Numbered from the stretch's first letter, positions 36,932 to 50,265 are shown. The stretch is 64,000 nucleotides of DNA from Pleurotus djamor (GCA_029747585.1 JAPEVF010000133.1:1-64000), one strand, 5' to 3'. Notes: generated by a model not told the origin, from the letters alone. Numbers and translations are program-made.

Positions 36932-39484
36932 CTAATTTCCCTTGCGCAGCTTACGCGTACCTAGAGAATGTCGTATGTGAGATAACGGCATTTGTAATGG
37001 ATGAGAGAGCACTTACGCTTCGCTTTCTTCGAGGGTTTAGGGTTCCCAATGATGACCGGATCGGTGTCCAGGTTGATAGCATGAGGTGCCTCTGCGCCCT
37101 CGTCCAAGCTGGCCGATTCAGCATTGCGTTTGCTGCCCGTGGGGACGCTGATACTCGGAAGCTGCCCATCGAGCATAATATTAGGCTTCGGCTTTTTCGA
37201 GGAATCGGTAATGACGTTGCGAGACATGGTTGTGTGAAACTTGACATCCTGGTCCTTCCACAGAACGATGTATTTGAGTAGGAGACGTTGCATCGCTTCG
37301 TGGAGATTGAACTGCTCAGGTTCGGGTTCCAGTAGCGCGTATTCAGGTCGAACTTGTTTGACTAAGTCATCGAGAAGGTCCGCGACAAATGAAAGGTCTG
37401 TGTGTAAAGCCTTCTTCCAATCTTGGTGTTTTAGCAGAAGACCACATCTGGTATCTGACTCAGAGTCCTCGGGGATGCTGTGGTCAAGGAAGCATTTCCA
37501 GATTGCGTTAAACTTGGCATTATTGACGTCGTCTTCGGGGCCTTTGGCAGTGGTAGGAAGTGCGCGCAAAAGGAACGAAAGGATACACCAGAATACGGAC
37601 TCTGCATCATGGCGAGGCTGATGCTCGAAGTCACGTCTCAAGGTAGACGGATTATTGTCGTAGGCACGGCAGCGTTTCATGTTGACGTTTCCACGATGAG
37701 TTGTGTCATCGTCCTGGAAGGCGCGTAGGGCTTCGTTCGCGGGGGAGTAGGCTGCATTGTAGAGCTCGGCGACATCTTCGGGAAGTTGGGGCATCTCCGC
37801 GAACAAGATATTACAATGGAGGAGCTCGCCTGCGGCCACCGAGCGTGCGATGTATTTCGGCGTACCCTATATCTTTGTGAGTCATCCGGAGAAAACAAAG
37901 AGGGAAAGCACACGGACTGTACGAGCATGTAACGGGTTATGCTTATCTCTCCTTCCGCGATTACACTTGCAGGCGTTGTCCAGGTCAATTATCAAGGCTT
38001 CAGATCCCGCATCTCTTTCGCTGCGGGCCGAACGCCAGGTCAGGAATACGCAAGCAGAAAAAGATAGAAACTCACCCCGAAAGCACCTCGTTGATGAAAC
38101 GCGGGCGATCAATTTGGTCGTACAGCGCCTTTTTAGGATACCCCTCAACGTGCACCGGGTTGATCATGATGTTGGCAAGGCTCAGGTCGCGGTGCAAGAC
38201 GTTCCTTCGAACAGCATGACGATGAGCTACAAGTTAAAGGAAAATCAGGAAAAGAAAGGCAGGAAGTTGCTTGGGCGGCGTACCTTCAAGTACATCGTAC
38301 ATAACCTTGAGAAACTTGATGAGGTTCTCGCATTTTGCGACCAGATCCCCAGTCGTAGCAAGTACGATGCGAGTCTTCGTCCGACTAACCCCACCAACCT
38401 GCACTTGGATCACCTTCTTACGGGTCTTGACCTGATTGCACGAGATCATCGCGGCGAAACCGGGCGCATGCCCGGGTTGGTGGAGGGTCTCGTATAGCTC
38501 ACCCTCTGAGAAAGTAGAGTGGTCGCTGCGGTATTGATCCTTGATGATGTGGAAATTGGGGGACTTGGCGATCCATGTCATCCGATGCCACGGTTCGCCG
38601 ACGAGGACAACCTTGCAATTATAGTAGGTGGTGTCCTCGGTCTTGATGTCCCATTCGGGAGGGTCACGAAGCGACAATCCTTCGGAGAGCGTAATTGTGT
38701 CGTCGTAAAAGAGATGGCGGTCCGTCTTCTTCGGGTTATGAAGCGTGTAAGCAAACTCGAGGAGCGGTATGAGGTTGACCCAGCCAAAGTCTTCAGAGCA
38801 AGCAACTCCCGAAGGGCTTGACCAATGAAGCGTATAACCACCCGGCCAAACAGAGAATCCGAGAAGCGATACACGATGGGGAAGAGCTTGACCAGCGAGC
38901 CCAAGGTACGTCATGCACTGTTTGGGGCCGTCGTCCTTGTTATCGTTCCTCTTGAGCTCCCCTGGGCTCACAATGTGATGATAGGCAGGGGCTAGCTTCT
39001 CGAGCGCAAGCTGATCGGCGATGGATTTGGGAAGGATCGCAAAGTCCGAGCGAGATGTGAAGCGTAGGTGAGGATGATGGCGCAGCGTACGTTCATGAAC
39101 ATCGACACAAACGAGTTCCTCCTCCTCACTGTCAGGGAATGCCTCTGGGACCATGGTGAGAATCGGTGGCATAACACATGTAGAGTACACGACAATGGAC
39201 TTACCATGTACTTCGTGAAGAACTGCGTTCAAGGCATTGACGCAGAGATCATACGGTGATGTGTCCGGCGAGCTGATGAACGCACTGATGGCGGCAAGGA
39301 TTTGGACGTTTTGCGCCAAAGCTGCCAGCTTCTTCTTGCCAGTTCTAGTCGGTTTGTTGAGGCGAGTATCCCTGAAGTTCGCGTTGGGTTCAAGGCCTTG
39401 CGCAGGTGGTTCCATTTCGCGACGACAAGTTGCTGGAGCTTTCTGTGGTTTGACGGGGGTGGACTCGACTTTAGTGTCTGCCAT
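36932..39484 (-). CDS. FunK1-type fungal protein kinase
   Basis: Complete-looking FunK1 kinase, a fungal-specific eukaryotic-like Ser/Thr kinase family expanded in Agaricomycetes. Start MADTKVESTPVKPQK at 39484. The N-terminal region includes the hallmark HIIKDQYRSD then FSEGELYETLHQPGHAPG. Exon 1 ends VMYDVLE (about 38284), and exon 2 begins AHRHAVRRNVLHRDLSLANI with intact HRD and the catalytic Asn. The next exon carries IIDLDNAC, the DFG equivalent. The C-lobe includes GTPKYIARSV, HDAESVFWCILSFLLRALP and LHEAMQRLLLKYIVLW. A basic tail (NPKPSKKAKR, then TRKLRKGN) ends at TAG 36932-36934 after a small terminal exon. Introns interrupt at about 38229-38283 and 37870-37972. The substrate is unknown. 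It lies tail to tail with a truncated paralog. Confidence 0.85.
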
Positions 39485-40562
39485 GATGGTACGAGGAGAA
39501 GGTGCGATGTTAGTATGGCCACAATCATTACTTGCAATTTATAGGCTGACCTGTAATTCCAAAACGGGACGACAATGGATGCTGCGATCGTTGCAGCAGG
39601 AGACCGATGTGGCAAGAGGAAAAGGTTGGGCCATCGGAATTCAAAGTCCGCTACCGCCTTGTTCAAACAGTCAGGTGATCGCGCCATCCTCAGGAGCTCC
39701 CCCCTGGCTTCGTCCCTACTCTCATCATCTTCTCCCAGCCTCGAGCTTCACATTCGTATAGCTCACTTGTATACGCAGAGAGGAGTAAAGCCTCTATAAG
39801 CCCGAAGGTACGACTGACTGTGGCCTTTCTGCGCACCAAATGGGTCATGGTCCACTGTCCCAACCCGCGACCCTTTTTCCACCGCTCCCTTTTTTGGCCA
39901 CCACACAAAGGAGAGTCCACCATTGCCACGTTCCGTCCCCAGATCATCTCCATAATGGGACGTTGACTCTGACTCTTGCGCACCGCATCTCCGATCTCAG
40001 ATTTTTCGCCAAGCGACACCGTTGCCCAGCGAGAAAGCGTCAGTAAAAAACTTGAACGACAACGACGTCCGACTCTCCAGCTCGTTAAATGTTAAATGAG
40101 CTTGGCCTCTGATCCGCTTCCGTCCTCACTTGAGTGCTCTGTACTATATTAACCGAGTCACACTCAGATGTGGATAAGTATCCTCCGTCCTGACCAGCCT
40201 CAAGCTACCAGCTCTTCTCACTCCAGTCTGGCCCACTTTACATAGTGGTCATAGTTATCACAGGTGGAAAAAGAAACACCGATGATCATGACTGAACGGC
40301 CACAGAAAGAGAGGCTTCCATTGATAACCTGGTGGAATCAGATCAGTCACGGTGGTATCTAGGCGCAATGTACGTCGCCAATGTTCTAGCTCTGCACGAA
40401 AACCATAAGTACATCAACCGAGTCATAGTACCCAAGCATCGTAGCGTACTGAGATCTCTCATGGACACGGGAAGTAGTCAATTTGAGGGCTTCCATCGCA
40501 AGATTGAGAAAACGAGCTACATTACATATGTGCGAACGGCGCGGGTTCTGCAATTAGCTGTA

Positions 40563-40690
40563 AGGATACCGCCAGCACCTCGATCATCCCAAATATACGC
40601 GCTTCCAGTATTCAGGGACGCAAAAAGACGAGGAAGGAGGTACATATACGGAGGCCAAGGAAGGCAAGGGCGATGCAACCGAGTAGAGCG
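40563..40690. repeat. Dispersed repeat, copy 2
   Basis: Partner of 35860-35975 in the same orientation, with an insertion of about 30 bp (from about 40622). It is followed by a short CAAGAG run (near 40715-40735). Confidence 0.85.
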
Positions 40691-41075
40691 CGTTACTCAG
40701 ATGCAGCCAGCCTCGCAAGAGCAAGAGCAAGAGCGTTAAATAAGTAGGCGAGTAAGTATCATTCACCTCTGGGTGTCTGTATGCTATTTCATTTAATTAA
40801 CACCAATCATTCATTTCTATCCTCCGTACTCTCTAATGTCAGGATGTGGGTGGCAGATTCCAAGTATGTGCATGGTGAAGCAAGAAAGCTCAAGTTGTAC
40901 ATAGGAGCAATTTCAGTTTACGAAGACGGAGACGGAGAGGTAGAAGTAGATACGACAGATGCGGAAGAGACGTGAGGGGGGAGTCGACTAGGCAGCAGGA
41001 TATCACTGGTACCCTACAGAAAAGGAAAAGTTGAAGTTGATCCATGTATGTGCCTCGATACGGCGGTGCTCGAGT

Positions 41076-41450
41076 AGAAGACACAAGGGGAAGAAAGAAC
41101 AGATATTCAGAGGTGACCGGTGTCGGGTGAGGAGCCGATGATGGGGACGTCATATTGAAGAGTATAAGCACCAGATTTATGGTAGGTAGACGAAAAGAGA
41201 GAAGGGGGAAGAAGACGCGAGAGGAATATGAGGGAGGGATGGAGGAAGAGAGGGGGTTCGGAATTCACATAGAGTATCGGAAGACACAAAAGGAAGAATA
41301 AACTCAGAGGCGATTGGGGCCGGTGATGGTGACGGTGAGGAGAGTCGATAGTGACATTCAAGAGCATGAACGAGAGATTTGTGGGAGGCAGAGGAAGAGC
41401 GGAGAAGACGGATGCAGGAGGGAGAAAGTAATTATGAGCAGGCCGAGTCA
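41076..41450. repeat. Degenerate tandem repeat, two units of about 190 bp
   Basis: Both units contain, in order, AGACACAA, GAAGAA, CAGAGG, CCGGTG, a tract like GTATAAGCACCAGATTTATG or GCATGAACGAGAGATTTGTG, then GAAGACG and GGAGGGA. Divergence is high. Confidence 0.5.
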
Positions 41451-42807
41451 CGGATCATCGATCAAGCTTCAAGCAAGAGGGAGCGTTCGAACTCCATATA
41501 TCAGAGGATAACCAATAGATATTAGATACCCAGATTCTGAGCCTGAGTCAATCCAGACGCTGCATATCCGCGGCCTACTCAAGCTCCGCGGCATCATGGT
41601 TCAGGCAAATGGCAAAACGTGCTAAGAGGCTCGAAGGAAAAGGGAGGGGAAGAGCGCGGCGTGCGTGTACAGGGGAGGAGTCACAGAGGGAGGTGCATAA
41701 GTGAAGGTAGGAAACTGAAGCTGAAGCTGAAGGCAGGAAGGGAGAAGACGAAGTAGAATGAGAATGAGGATGAGAAGGGAGGAGAGGGGAGAGGGTGAGA
41801 GCAAAGGCAAGGAGGGTAGAAGAGAGACCACCGGAACGTCCGAATTTCATACACAGTGTAAGGAACGCTTGCAGCTAGATCGAAGAGGCTAAAACTGAGA
41901 CGGCGCCGGTGACATAAGAGTGGAAGCGAGGGGAGGGTGGGTAACAAGCTTAGTTCGACGGCGCGGCGGTGTCCACGTTGTACACTGTAAACTGTGCACA
42001 CGGATGGATCTTAGAGGACACATAGCGAGGGGGTAGGATTAGGGACGGAGGAAAAGAACATCAAGGACGAGGGAGCGTCCGAATTACTAAAGGTGCAGTC
42101 AGAGTGGAAAGAGCGAAAGATGTAAGGCGCAAAATTTGAAAGCACATTCCTTGGGACGGACGAATGGAACAGGTCGGGCAGGTCCATCGATTCATATTGA
42201 ATATTGAATATTCAACGTCAACGCCAGTACGAGTCATGACGTGGGTGCCAGGTGGAGAATTTGCTGCAGCCAACCGAGACAGAGCATGAGCATGTGGAGA
42301 CGAAGGGATAGGATCAAGTACGAGCGACGGAAGCGAGAGGAAAGGAAGATCCGGGATAAAAGGGAAAAGACAACCAATGAACGTCAAGATGAGTGATGGA
42401 GAGGGAGCGGACGAGTTCGACACTGACATGGACAGCGTAGGCACGCAGTTTCATTCATCAGATTCACACAGGAGCCAAGAGGAAGCGCTCGAACAGACGC
42501 CCGAATCCATCCTCTTCGTCTACCCCCAAAACCACCTACAAATACAATGCTCTGCAAGTTCGACAAGTTCAATGCCAGTGTGTATCGATATCTCTGCAGC
42601 AGCTGAACATACTCCAAGACGTCCAGAATTCCGTCTACTAGTAGGACCACTCGCCCGCTTTTTCTATTCTCAAGGCCGGCCTAAACTTACACAAAGGACT
42701 GAGAGTCCCATATCTCTCGATGAAAGGCGAAGGAGGGCTGTTCCCTCTCATGATATGTGCAACCACTCGAGTATGGTGCTACAGTTTAAGTAATGCATAC
42801 GGTCGAT

Positions 42808-44260
42808 GATACTAGGTGGGTTCCTCTTGCGCTCGCGTCCATCTTCTCGTCAGACCATCTCACCATCGACGCATCGTCAACCAGTCTTTCCAGCCTCTGA
42901 GGATCCCAGACCTTCATGGACGTCCATGGAGGACCATTCAATACCCCGAGAGTCAGGCTTTTCTCGGATGCCTGACGCGCCTACCCCGCGCTTGCTTTCT
43001 TTATCTTCAAAACCTCACGAACCCAAGACTCAGACTCAGGACGAAGGTTGGAAGAAGATATGGAGATATATGCGTTCAGATTACCATGGTACTAGGTGAG
43101 TTCCGCTTGCACTCGCGTCCATCTTTTCGTCATGTCCCATCTCAGTCTGTCCTTTGTAGACTTTCCCTTTCCCCTATGGGAACCGCATCGTCCTCTCCTA
43201 CCTCTCCGTCTTCCGAGGGCCAGTCACTCGCGCAAGCACACGACGCTAGAAGTTCGCTCCAAACCTAGAGTCCAACGCCCCCTTTTGAATCTTCGTTAGA
43301 ACCAACGCGTCTTCGACCCATTTCCCGAGTCCTATCTCCAACTTCGGCTCCCCGCGCAGAACAACTATGGACCGAGCGTCTTTTCCGGCCTCCTCTCAAA
43401 GCTGTCCCATACCTACTTCATTTCCTCGTCCACCTCTATTGGTCCTTCGGAAATACCGTTCATGCATCATGGATACCTCCTCCGACGTCCAGCCAACCAA
43501 AAACGAACCCGGCCTCATTATAAACAATGACGCGTTCGCCATACACCCTCCTGAGTCCCGACTCTAACCTCTAATACTCAGAGGACCCGTTCATATCACA
43601 TGGGACAGAGTCAGCTTGGACACGAGGTTCGAGACGGTTCGCTGGTGTGGGGGGAAACCGAGAACTTCCGTTTGGATGAATAAAGGGAACGGGAGGTTTG
43701 AAGTGCTGGCGGGGATTGGAGATTGGGCTTGGTGTGGACGGCATCAGAAACGGGAACGGAAACTTGGAAGGCGGAAGGTGGTGGAAACGTCAAGAGGTGG
43801 TAGAGGTAGGAGGGGGATGAAGAGGATGACACAGAGGCGACGACAGTGGGAGAGGGGGAGAGAGTTGGAGAGTCGATTGGTACGAGTTCGGCTCGTGGAC
43901 TTGCGTATCTGTGGTTGGATCGACTTGCAAGGCATGTGGTGTCATGGGGAGCTGTCGGATGCTCTGAGATTTCGAAGGGGGATAGTACATGGACGCGTCG
44001 CCGAGTACATCTGGATTCCGCTTTGGTGGTTGGAAAGGCAGGGCGGAGGAACGAGGCCTTATGAAGGAGCAGTCGAGGACCACCGGTTTGGTGACGTTGC
44101 GCAAAGGGTTTTCGGTGTCAAGCCTGCAAGGACCAGAGAAGCTCTCGAAAATCCTGCAATGGGACATGATCGGTGCGAAAGCAAGCGACGAGTGCCCTCG
44201 TAACGGTCGTTTCGTTGCCGACGCAATTCCGGTGAATGTTCGTCGTAGATCCAATCAATT
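42808..44260 (+). repeat. Repeat family R, copy I
   Basis: Composite repeat related to 60845-61600 (inverted) and 62692-63930 (direct). It starts with ACTAGGTGGGTTCCTCTTGC then CTCGCGTCCATCTTCTCGTC; a second such start module is at 43086. Matches with copy III include CGAGACGGTTCGCTGGTGTG (43628) and TCCGCTTTGGTGGTTGGAAAG (44016). Overlapping frames on both strands are Pro/Ser- or Arg/Gly-rich and do not agree between copies, so I do not call a gene. Confidence 0.75.
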
Positions 44261-47200
44261 GAAAACACGACATCGATATCACTTACATGGAAGTTCCACA
44301 TCATCGATTCAGGCGGATGAGAGTAGTTGCTTCGCGGTTAATGGCGTCACCCACTGAGTGGTGTCCTCTGGATTCTCGAACGTAGGAAGACCAGTGGGGT
44401 GATGAAGAATGGGCCTTCAAAAGGTCACAAGCGCGTAGTCCGTACCACCGGGAATCGCTCCGCTCTTCGTCCTGGAATCTTGGGGCTCAGGGTGCAAGTC
44501 CACGGTTGGCTTGTTGGTAGATTGAGCGGTACCTATGGCCTAAGTATTGTTGTAGTCCACGAAGAGGCATGTCGTAGGCATAACATCGACAGCAAAGTTG
44601 TGCAGTCGCCACGAGATGTAGGTCAATTGCTGTAGCTTCCTGATGCTTTCCGCGCGAGCTGTTCTACGTCAACGACTCTATACAAGGTCAGCATTTCTAG
44701 TAAATGAAGATCAAGAACCGGACCAAATGCTCAAGGATACCAGAGGACGAGCATCTCCTTTTGGCCTTTCACTCACTGGTAGGTACGATGGGAGTTATTG
44801 ACCAAAGAAGACAGTAGCTCCTGGACCCAGTGCAGAGACCAGCGTAATTACGTTGTATGGGGGAGATCTTCAAAGGGGCTAGGTGGACAGACTCTTCCCT
44901 TTATACGCCAGCTTGTAGAGTATTGAATACGCGACGCTTTATTTACTTCACGCGTTAAATATTATAGCCGGGCTAAAATAAGCAAAAGCCAGCAATATCT
45001 AGAGGCCAGTCGGCAGAAGAGATTTGAGATACGAGTTGAGTCGAAGCAGGCATGAATGGGAGGTTCTTCAAGGTTGGCCAAACTGAAGTTTTTGGGAAAG
45101 CTGTGGACCAGCCGACGCGGACCCAAGCGCTCATGCACATGACCGATTCTGTGGACGTTTGGACCTTCCCACACCCTAGTCCTAGTCTCTCAGATCTCTT
45201 CGGTCGATTCAATCCTCCTCCTCCTCTCCCTCAGTCTCATCCCAAGCATTACACAAATCCGAAGAGGCCTGATATTCCACTTAGACTCCACTTCCAACCT
45301 TCATGGTCTCACATTTGCTGTGATTCCTGAACTTGAGTCCTCCTCGCTGCCTTGTGGCAAGAAAACAAACAACAGCAAGCTTGGGGCGGTTGAAGGGGCA
45401 CATGTACTTGTAAGTCCTCCTCCCTCCCAGTTCTCTGCAGCTTCGCTCATGTGCATGAACTCCTTAGTATACAGTGTACACCAACGAATTACGCACCTAT
45501 CAAGACGTCTAGAGTAAGCCTACGCATTAGTCAACCTAACCACCTGGTGCAAGATGCTGAGAACGGCGGAGTAAGGCTAGACGAAGGAATGGAGAAATGA
45601 CCGTCAAGTGCTTCTCGTTGGGAGTCATTGGGACGAATGTTGTCTAAAAGCTCAGAGGTCTAAAAGCTGGGAGTCTGGGCTCTGGTTTCAGCCATTATCT
45701 GTGGTGACGCTAGTTTCGGCACTGCTACAGTGCTAGCCACGTTGAGTTTTCCGCACTTGTGTCTATATTTTCGTCAAATTTATGCTCTGTGTCATTTTCA
45801 CAGAATTAAGAGTGATCAAGAGTGGTGGCGACTCACTCTTGCCTACATCCAGGCATCGGGTACGAGAAACCCAAACCAAACCACTCTTTTATCTCTCAGA
45901 GTTTCCTCAGAATGCCTCATTCGCCCCGCTCCGTTCTCGAACTCGGGTCTCCGACGCCAATTGTACCCCCCTGATCACGTCTCAATCAAGTGCTTACCTT
46001 AGATATCCTCGCTATCAACCACCAATTGCGATATCCATGCCTTGCTCAGACTGGGCGCCATCGACTCACATCTGTACTGGGACTCGGAGCTCGAAGACGT
46101 AGCGGGAAGTTGCGAACGTAGAAGTGAAGGGGGTAACAAAAGCCTAGGTGTCGGTTTTGGGGCTGGTGGGAGGGGGTCAACGTAAACCTGAGCATCGACT
46201 ATGGCCTCGACTTGAATGCTCTGGTCCTGAAGAAGTTGTCGTCGACGTTCTCACCCAACCCTTGGATATCTGGATGCCACGCGGTGACCGCCGAACCCCG
46301 CGCCCTCGCAATGGCAAGATATCTTTTTGGACAACAAAGGAGGTATCATAATAATGTCGCACTTGGAGCTTGGGTATGGAATGCGGGAGTTTGAATGCGA
46401 TTAGAGCTGCGTGATGGGGACAATGCCGTCACTGCGAGCGGCGTGTATTGGCTTCAATGGGGATGTTCGCCTCAGCTTTCGACGGTTCTCGCCTTTCCCG
46501 CTACTACCGCAAGCTGTTGACTGGCTCCAACTCAGATCAAGGTATTTTCTATTTTTTCCGTACCCGCGAAACGGGTTGCTTACCGTTTCCCTCTTCTAGT
46601 CATCGCCATCTTCCGTCTGAACCTCGTGGACGTTGAGCTGCTCTACCCCACGCGGTGATGGCGCTGATGCTGATGATGCCGCATTGGTTGATGGAGGGAA
46701 TGGGAAGGGAGGGAGGGATATGCGACGGATTGCAGGAAGCCCACAGCAGACAGGGTGAAGAAGCTTGATTAGGCGATGATCGATGAAGCTTTGGAACCAA
46801 GTTCGAGAACTCCCCTCTCTCCGACTCAAGGACTCATGCACATACATATGCAAGGAATTCGCCATTGAAACCAACTCGCTCCCCCTGGGGTCCTCTCTTC
46901 ACGACTATGGAGTAATGCTCAGAACCTCGTTCTATGATGACAAGCCTTACCTATCACACTTCAAACTCTCAAACTTTCAACGCCTATCCTATTCGGGTCT
47001 CTGATTTCCTGATCATTGGTTCTTCCCATCGGGACGTGATCCTATGCTATGCTGTCTTCCGGGCACCACCGCGCTTATAGGGTATCCCTGATAGAATGAT
47101 CCCCAGGTTGTCTCTATCAATCGGGCTCAAGCTTTGATTATCTGGGGCTTGATCTTAATGCACCTGTATTCCTACGAGTTCGCACACATGCCAGGCTGTC

Positions 47201-48587
47201 GTTGACGAAAGCTCTGGGGTTATCGAGGTTTCTGGTCTCGCTATTGGGAATCTGAACTCCGACGCTTGAGACGTCGAAGCTTCTGCATGAATACGGATGA
47301 TTGAAGCAACAGAGCTGGGGTGGAGTTGCGGAGGCAGAGCGCACACGAGCCTCAGTCGTGTTCAACACTACTCCGGACTCCGTACTTGCTCAATTGATGC
47401 CTTTCCGATGCAGCTACTCGTTGCCGATCCTGTCCCCCACACCCACAGCTTCGTCAAAGCGCTGCGTCGCTGAATGTGTCGAGCCTGTATCGGAAAGGAC
47501 GACTAGACGGTAGTTGTCTAACATGTCTGATTGACCATTTGGATTGCAGTGGAATGGAGTGATTGCGCAATGTTGGGCTGCACACCAGCCAGGATTGGCG
47601 AGCAATGAACATCAGAGTGGTCAAGGTTCCTAGAGTTAGGCTGAAGCTACGTAGCGTGATGATGCCTGGAAGGAGTTTCAATCCACCTATACCCGTATAA
47701 CCGCAATGCAGCGACGAAGACAATGTGCATAAACGCGCAATCATTTGACAGCTGGGGCTATGTACAGCAAGTTCCCTCGACTCTGTCTGATCCTCAATGC
47801 CTCAGGCTTCATGCATGTCCAACTCGCACCGTATCGCTCCTCCGCATCCATGGGAAATCTCAACCAAGTCCAGCAAGAATGGGCTGTGTTCATCCACGCT
47901 ACTGAGAAAGACTGAGAAACATATCTCCATATTTCTTCGTCTTGATGTGAAATCCTTGTCCGCAGTCGAGTACCACAGATCCCAAAATGTACAGTGTGCT
48001 GTCAATATATGGAGATACTGCTCCCGAAGTATTGGGGTCCTGACTCTTGGGCAGCTTCTTGGGCCTTCGCAGTCCCTCCTTGATTGTACCGTTACCCTGT
48101 GGATGCCCCAAAGTCCAGTCCAGCTCTCAAAGCATGAATCTTAGGTTGTATTCGAGGAAGGCGGCGAAACCCACAACGTTATTGGCGGTGTCGAGTGTCC
48201 CAATATCAACATGGTCCACCGGACAGATAACTTAGTACGCCGTTGATCGACATACTTACGGTCCAGGACATGACATGTATACGACTAGGTTGCAGACTGA
48301 GAGAGTTTGGTTGGAAGCCGTAGGGGAGTTCCGATAGTTTGATTTCACGTGCAGTCACCCGGTGTCTTGAGAAGGACGCCAGCTTGGCTGGCTCCATCGG
48401 GATCAGGCCACGGGTCATACATCATGGGTCATCAGCCAGACTCGGAAAGCTCTCAACCCACTTCTATTAGTTGAGAAAAACCAAGGTTTATCGTACGTTA
48501 ATCATCCTAGGATCCTGGATGCATAACGGTAGACTAGTGGAGTAAGAGATGTATGCGAGCGGACGGAAAGGTACGAATGCTCTGCGA
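44261..48587. other. Gene-poor region with degenerate sequence
   Basis: About 4.3 kb with no gene I can support. Related short phrases recur: GACTATGGCCTCGACTTGAA (near 46197) and GATTATCTGGGGCTTGATCTTAA (near 47137) both translate as D-Y-x-L-D-L-N-like strings, suggesting diverged copies of one old sequence about 0.95 kb apart. Many short Pro/Ser-rich open frames occur on both strands. Confidence 0.35.
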
Positions 48588-49713
48588 TTATTTTCTAGGA
48601 AGTAAATCACCTGAACGTATCAATAGATCATGATGCACATCCTTCACGGGAACCAAGTCACCGTTCTCCATAATTTGGCGCAAGTAATTTGCAATCGCTT
48701 CCTTAGCTTTGATTCGGTCTTCGCTGGATAGGAGATGAGAGGCATTGTGGTGACCTCCGCCTCGAGCGCCGCGGATGTGGCGCTTCAGATCAGAGTACGT
48801 TGTGACCCTGACATTGCACGAGCAGATAAACGATCTGACATCATAATGGGCTGAAACATGGCCTTCGCACATTTCAGCACGCAATATTGTAATGGCTGAA
48901 AGAGCGGAGACCCATGACGTACGTTTCCCATTCATCAAGCTTGTAAATCGGCCGTTACATTTTGGAAAAATGCAAGCAAATGTCGGTGGATGGCGACGGC
49001 GACTTTCGGAGCTCGCCTTGATTTGGGAGCTCCCAACCAGACGTGTTTGGCTGTTCTTTTCTCTGTCAAGTGACGCTGTTCCATTGAGACAAGGCCTTGC
49101 TTCATCCTGCATGGTGGGAACAGGCAAGGTCACCCTTGCAAGGACGAGATCTCTATCCTTCAATGTTGTCTCATCCACAGAAGCCGGAGAAGTCGAGGAT
49201 AGCAAAGGAAAGCAACCCTGATACTCCATCTCCAGAGACGAACCAGTAGCTATCGTCCACGGAGAATCAATGTGGCTTCCAACGTACTGACGCTGCGACT
49301 GACCGTTAACAAGACCAATTCCATTAGGCTCAGAGAGCATGCCATCTCCGGCGTGGTCCTAAATATCCCCGACATAAGCACAAACTGTCGGAGGCTGAGG
49401 GGATCTCGGTGACACTAACTTGAGTGATATAACTGAGAGGATCAACGTTGCTGAATGAATTGGTTGCTGGGGAAGTAGTATGATGAGCCTATGAAGAGGG
49501 AATAATTAACAGAAGAAAAGGCATACAGGTAGCTTGGTTGTGGCATGATTGATCGTGATCAAATGGCCAGGCGTTCAACACGTTATCGCCAGGAACAGCG
49601 AACAGCCAGGGGTTCCATTCAAGAACGGGGTCGGCGGACACTTGATGCGAATTCCAAAATGAGAAAAAACCCATCCCAGCGTCATTAATTGGATCGGTGC
49701 CAACGAGTGGAGT
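48588..49713 (-). CDS. C2H2 zinc-finger protein (5' end unresolved)
   Basis: Four exons join in phase: 49713-49527, 49466-49420, 49358-48923 and 48850-48588, encoding 310 residues after an acceptor at 49714. Introns are 60, 61 and 72 nt. The protein begins TPLVGTDPINDAGMGFF, then STNSFSNVDPLSYITQ and DHAGDGMLSEPNGIGL. The finger region is FACIFPKCNGRFTSL, joined by splicing to GKPHYDVRSFICSCNVRVTT and SDLKRHIRG, giving two Cys pairs and His residues of C2H2 type. It ends IRSGDLLPRK. Likely a DNA-binding nuclear protein. At least one 5' exon is missing; 49769-50092 is open but does not join in phase. A transposon end lies 0.5 kb upstream. A decayed paralog is at 27390-27620. Confidence 0.7.
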
Positions 49714-50185
49714 CTACATAGAATTTATGGCTTCGGAATGTGAAGCTAGAAAAACAAGGGACCGGGACTCACTCGTCAATGCCGGCGTCGGAGGAAGATC
49801 GTGGATAGTCCGTAGCCGGAAGCCCTCCATCGTCGTCGCTAGCTGGGTTGTCAATGGAACCTTGATAGATGGTGGTCAACCAACACGGTATAGTATCAGA
49901 CTCGGTTATGCTGACCATCGGTGTGCTGGGACATTGTCGTTGTTTGATCAAGATGGATGTTGTAGGAGAGGTGTTATTCAATGGTGGAAGAGTCATCCAT
50001 GCTGTCGAATTTATACTCCCAAAGACTTGTACTGAAAACCTGGTTGTCCACAGACTCGGAGGGGGTTTCCGCAGGAGTGTAGATGGAGGCATGATGCCAA
50101 ACTGCTCGCGCTAAAGCTGGTGAATAATCGTAAAGATACCGCCGAATGGATGTCAGTGGAGACTCCGAGTTGTCCGTAAGAAGAG

Positions 50186-50265
50186 CCAGGGGGCATCTAC
50201 CCGAACAATCCGAATATTCAACCCCCCCAAGGGTCCAAGCCGTGGGAACGACGATTATGGCGTTA
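50186..50265 (+). repeat. Left terminal inverted repeat of transposon
   Basis: About 80 bp. It is nearly identical to the reverse complement of 54819-54898, including ATTCAACCCCCCC followed by AAGGGTCCAAGCCGTGGGAA. Weaker similarity continues inward to about 50305. Confidence 0.92.

Larger units (their letters stand above)
39485..42799. other. Gene-poor, repeat-rich, purine-biased region
   Basis: No convincing gene. The left part is the 5' flank of the FunK1 gene. From about 40940 to 41800 the plus strand is strongly purine-rich (GAGG/GGAAG tracts), which creates long spurious minus-strand frames rich in Ser, Pro and Leu. A dispersed repeat lies at 40563-40690 and a degenerate tandem repeat at 41076-41450. 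Confidence 0.45.

Noticed and set aside
40890..42001. Several Ser/Pro/Leu-rich minus-strand frames
   Set aside because: Caused by strand-biased purine tracts; no agreement between repeat copies.
43616..44254. Long overlapping frames on both strands (up to 195 codons)
   Set aside because: They lie in repeat family R and are not conserved as protein in copy III.
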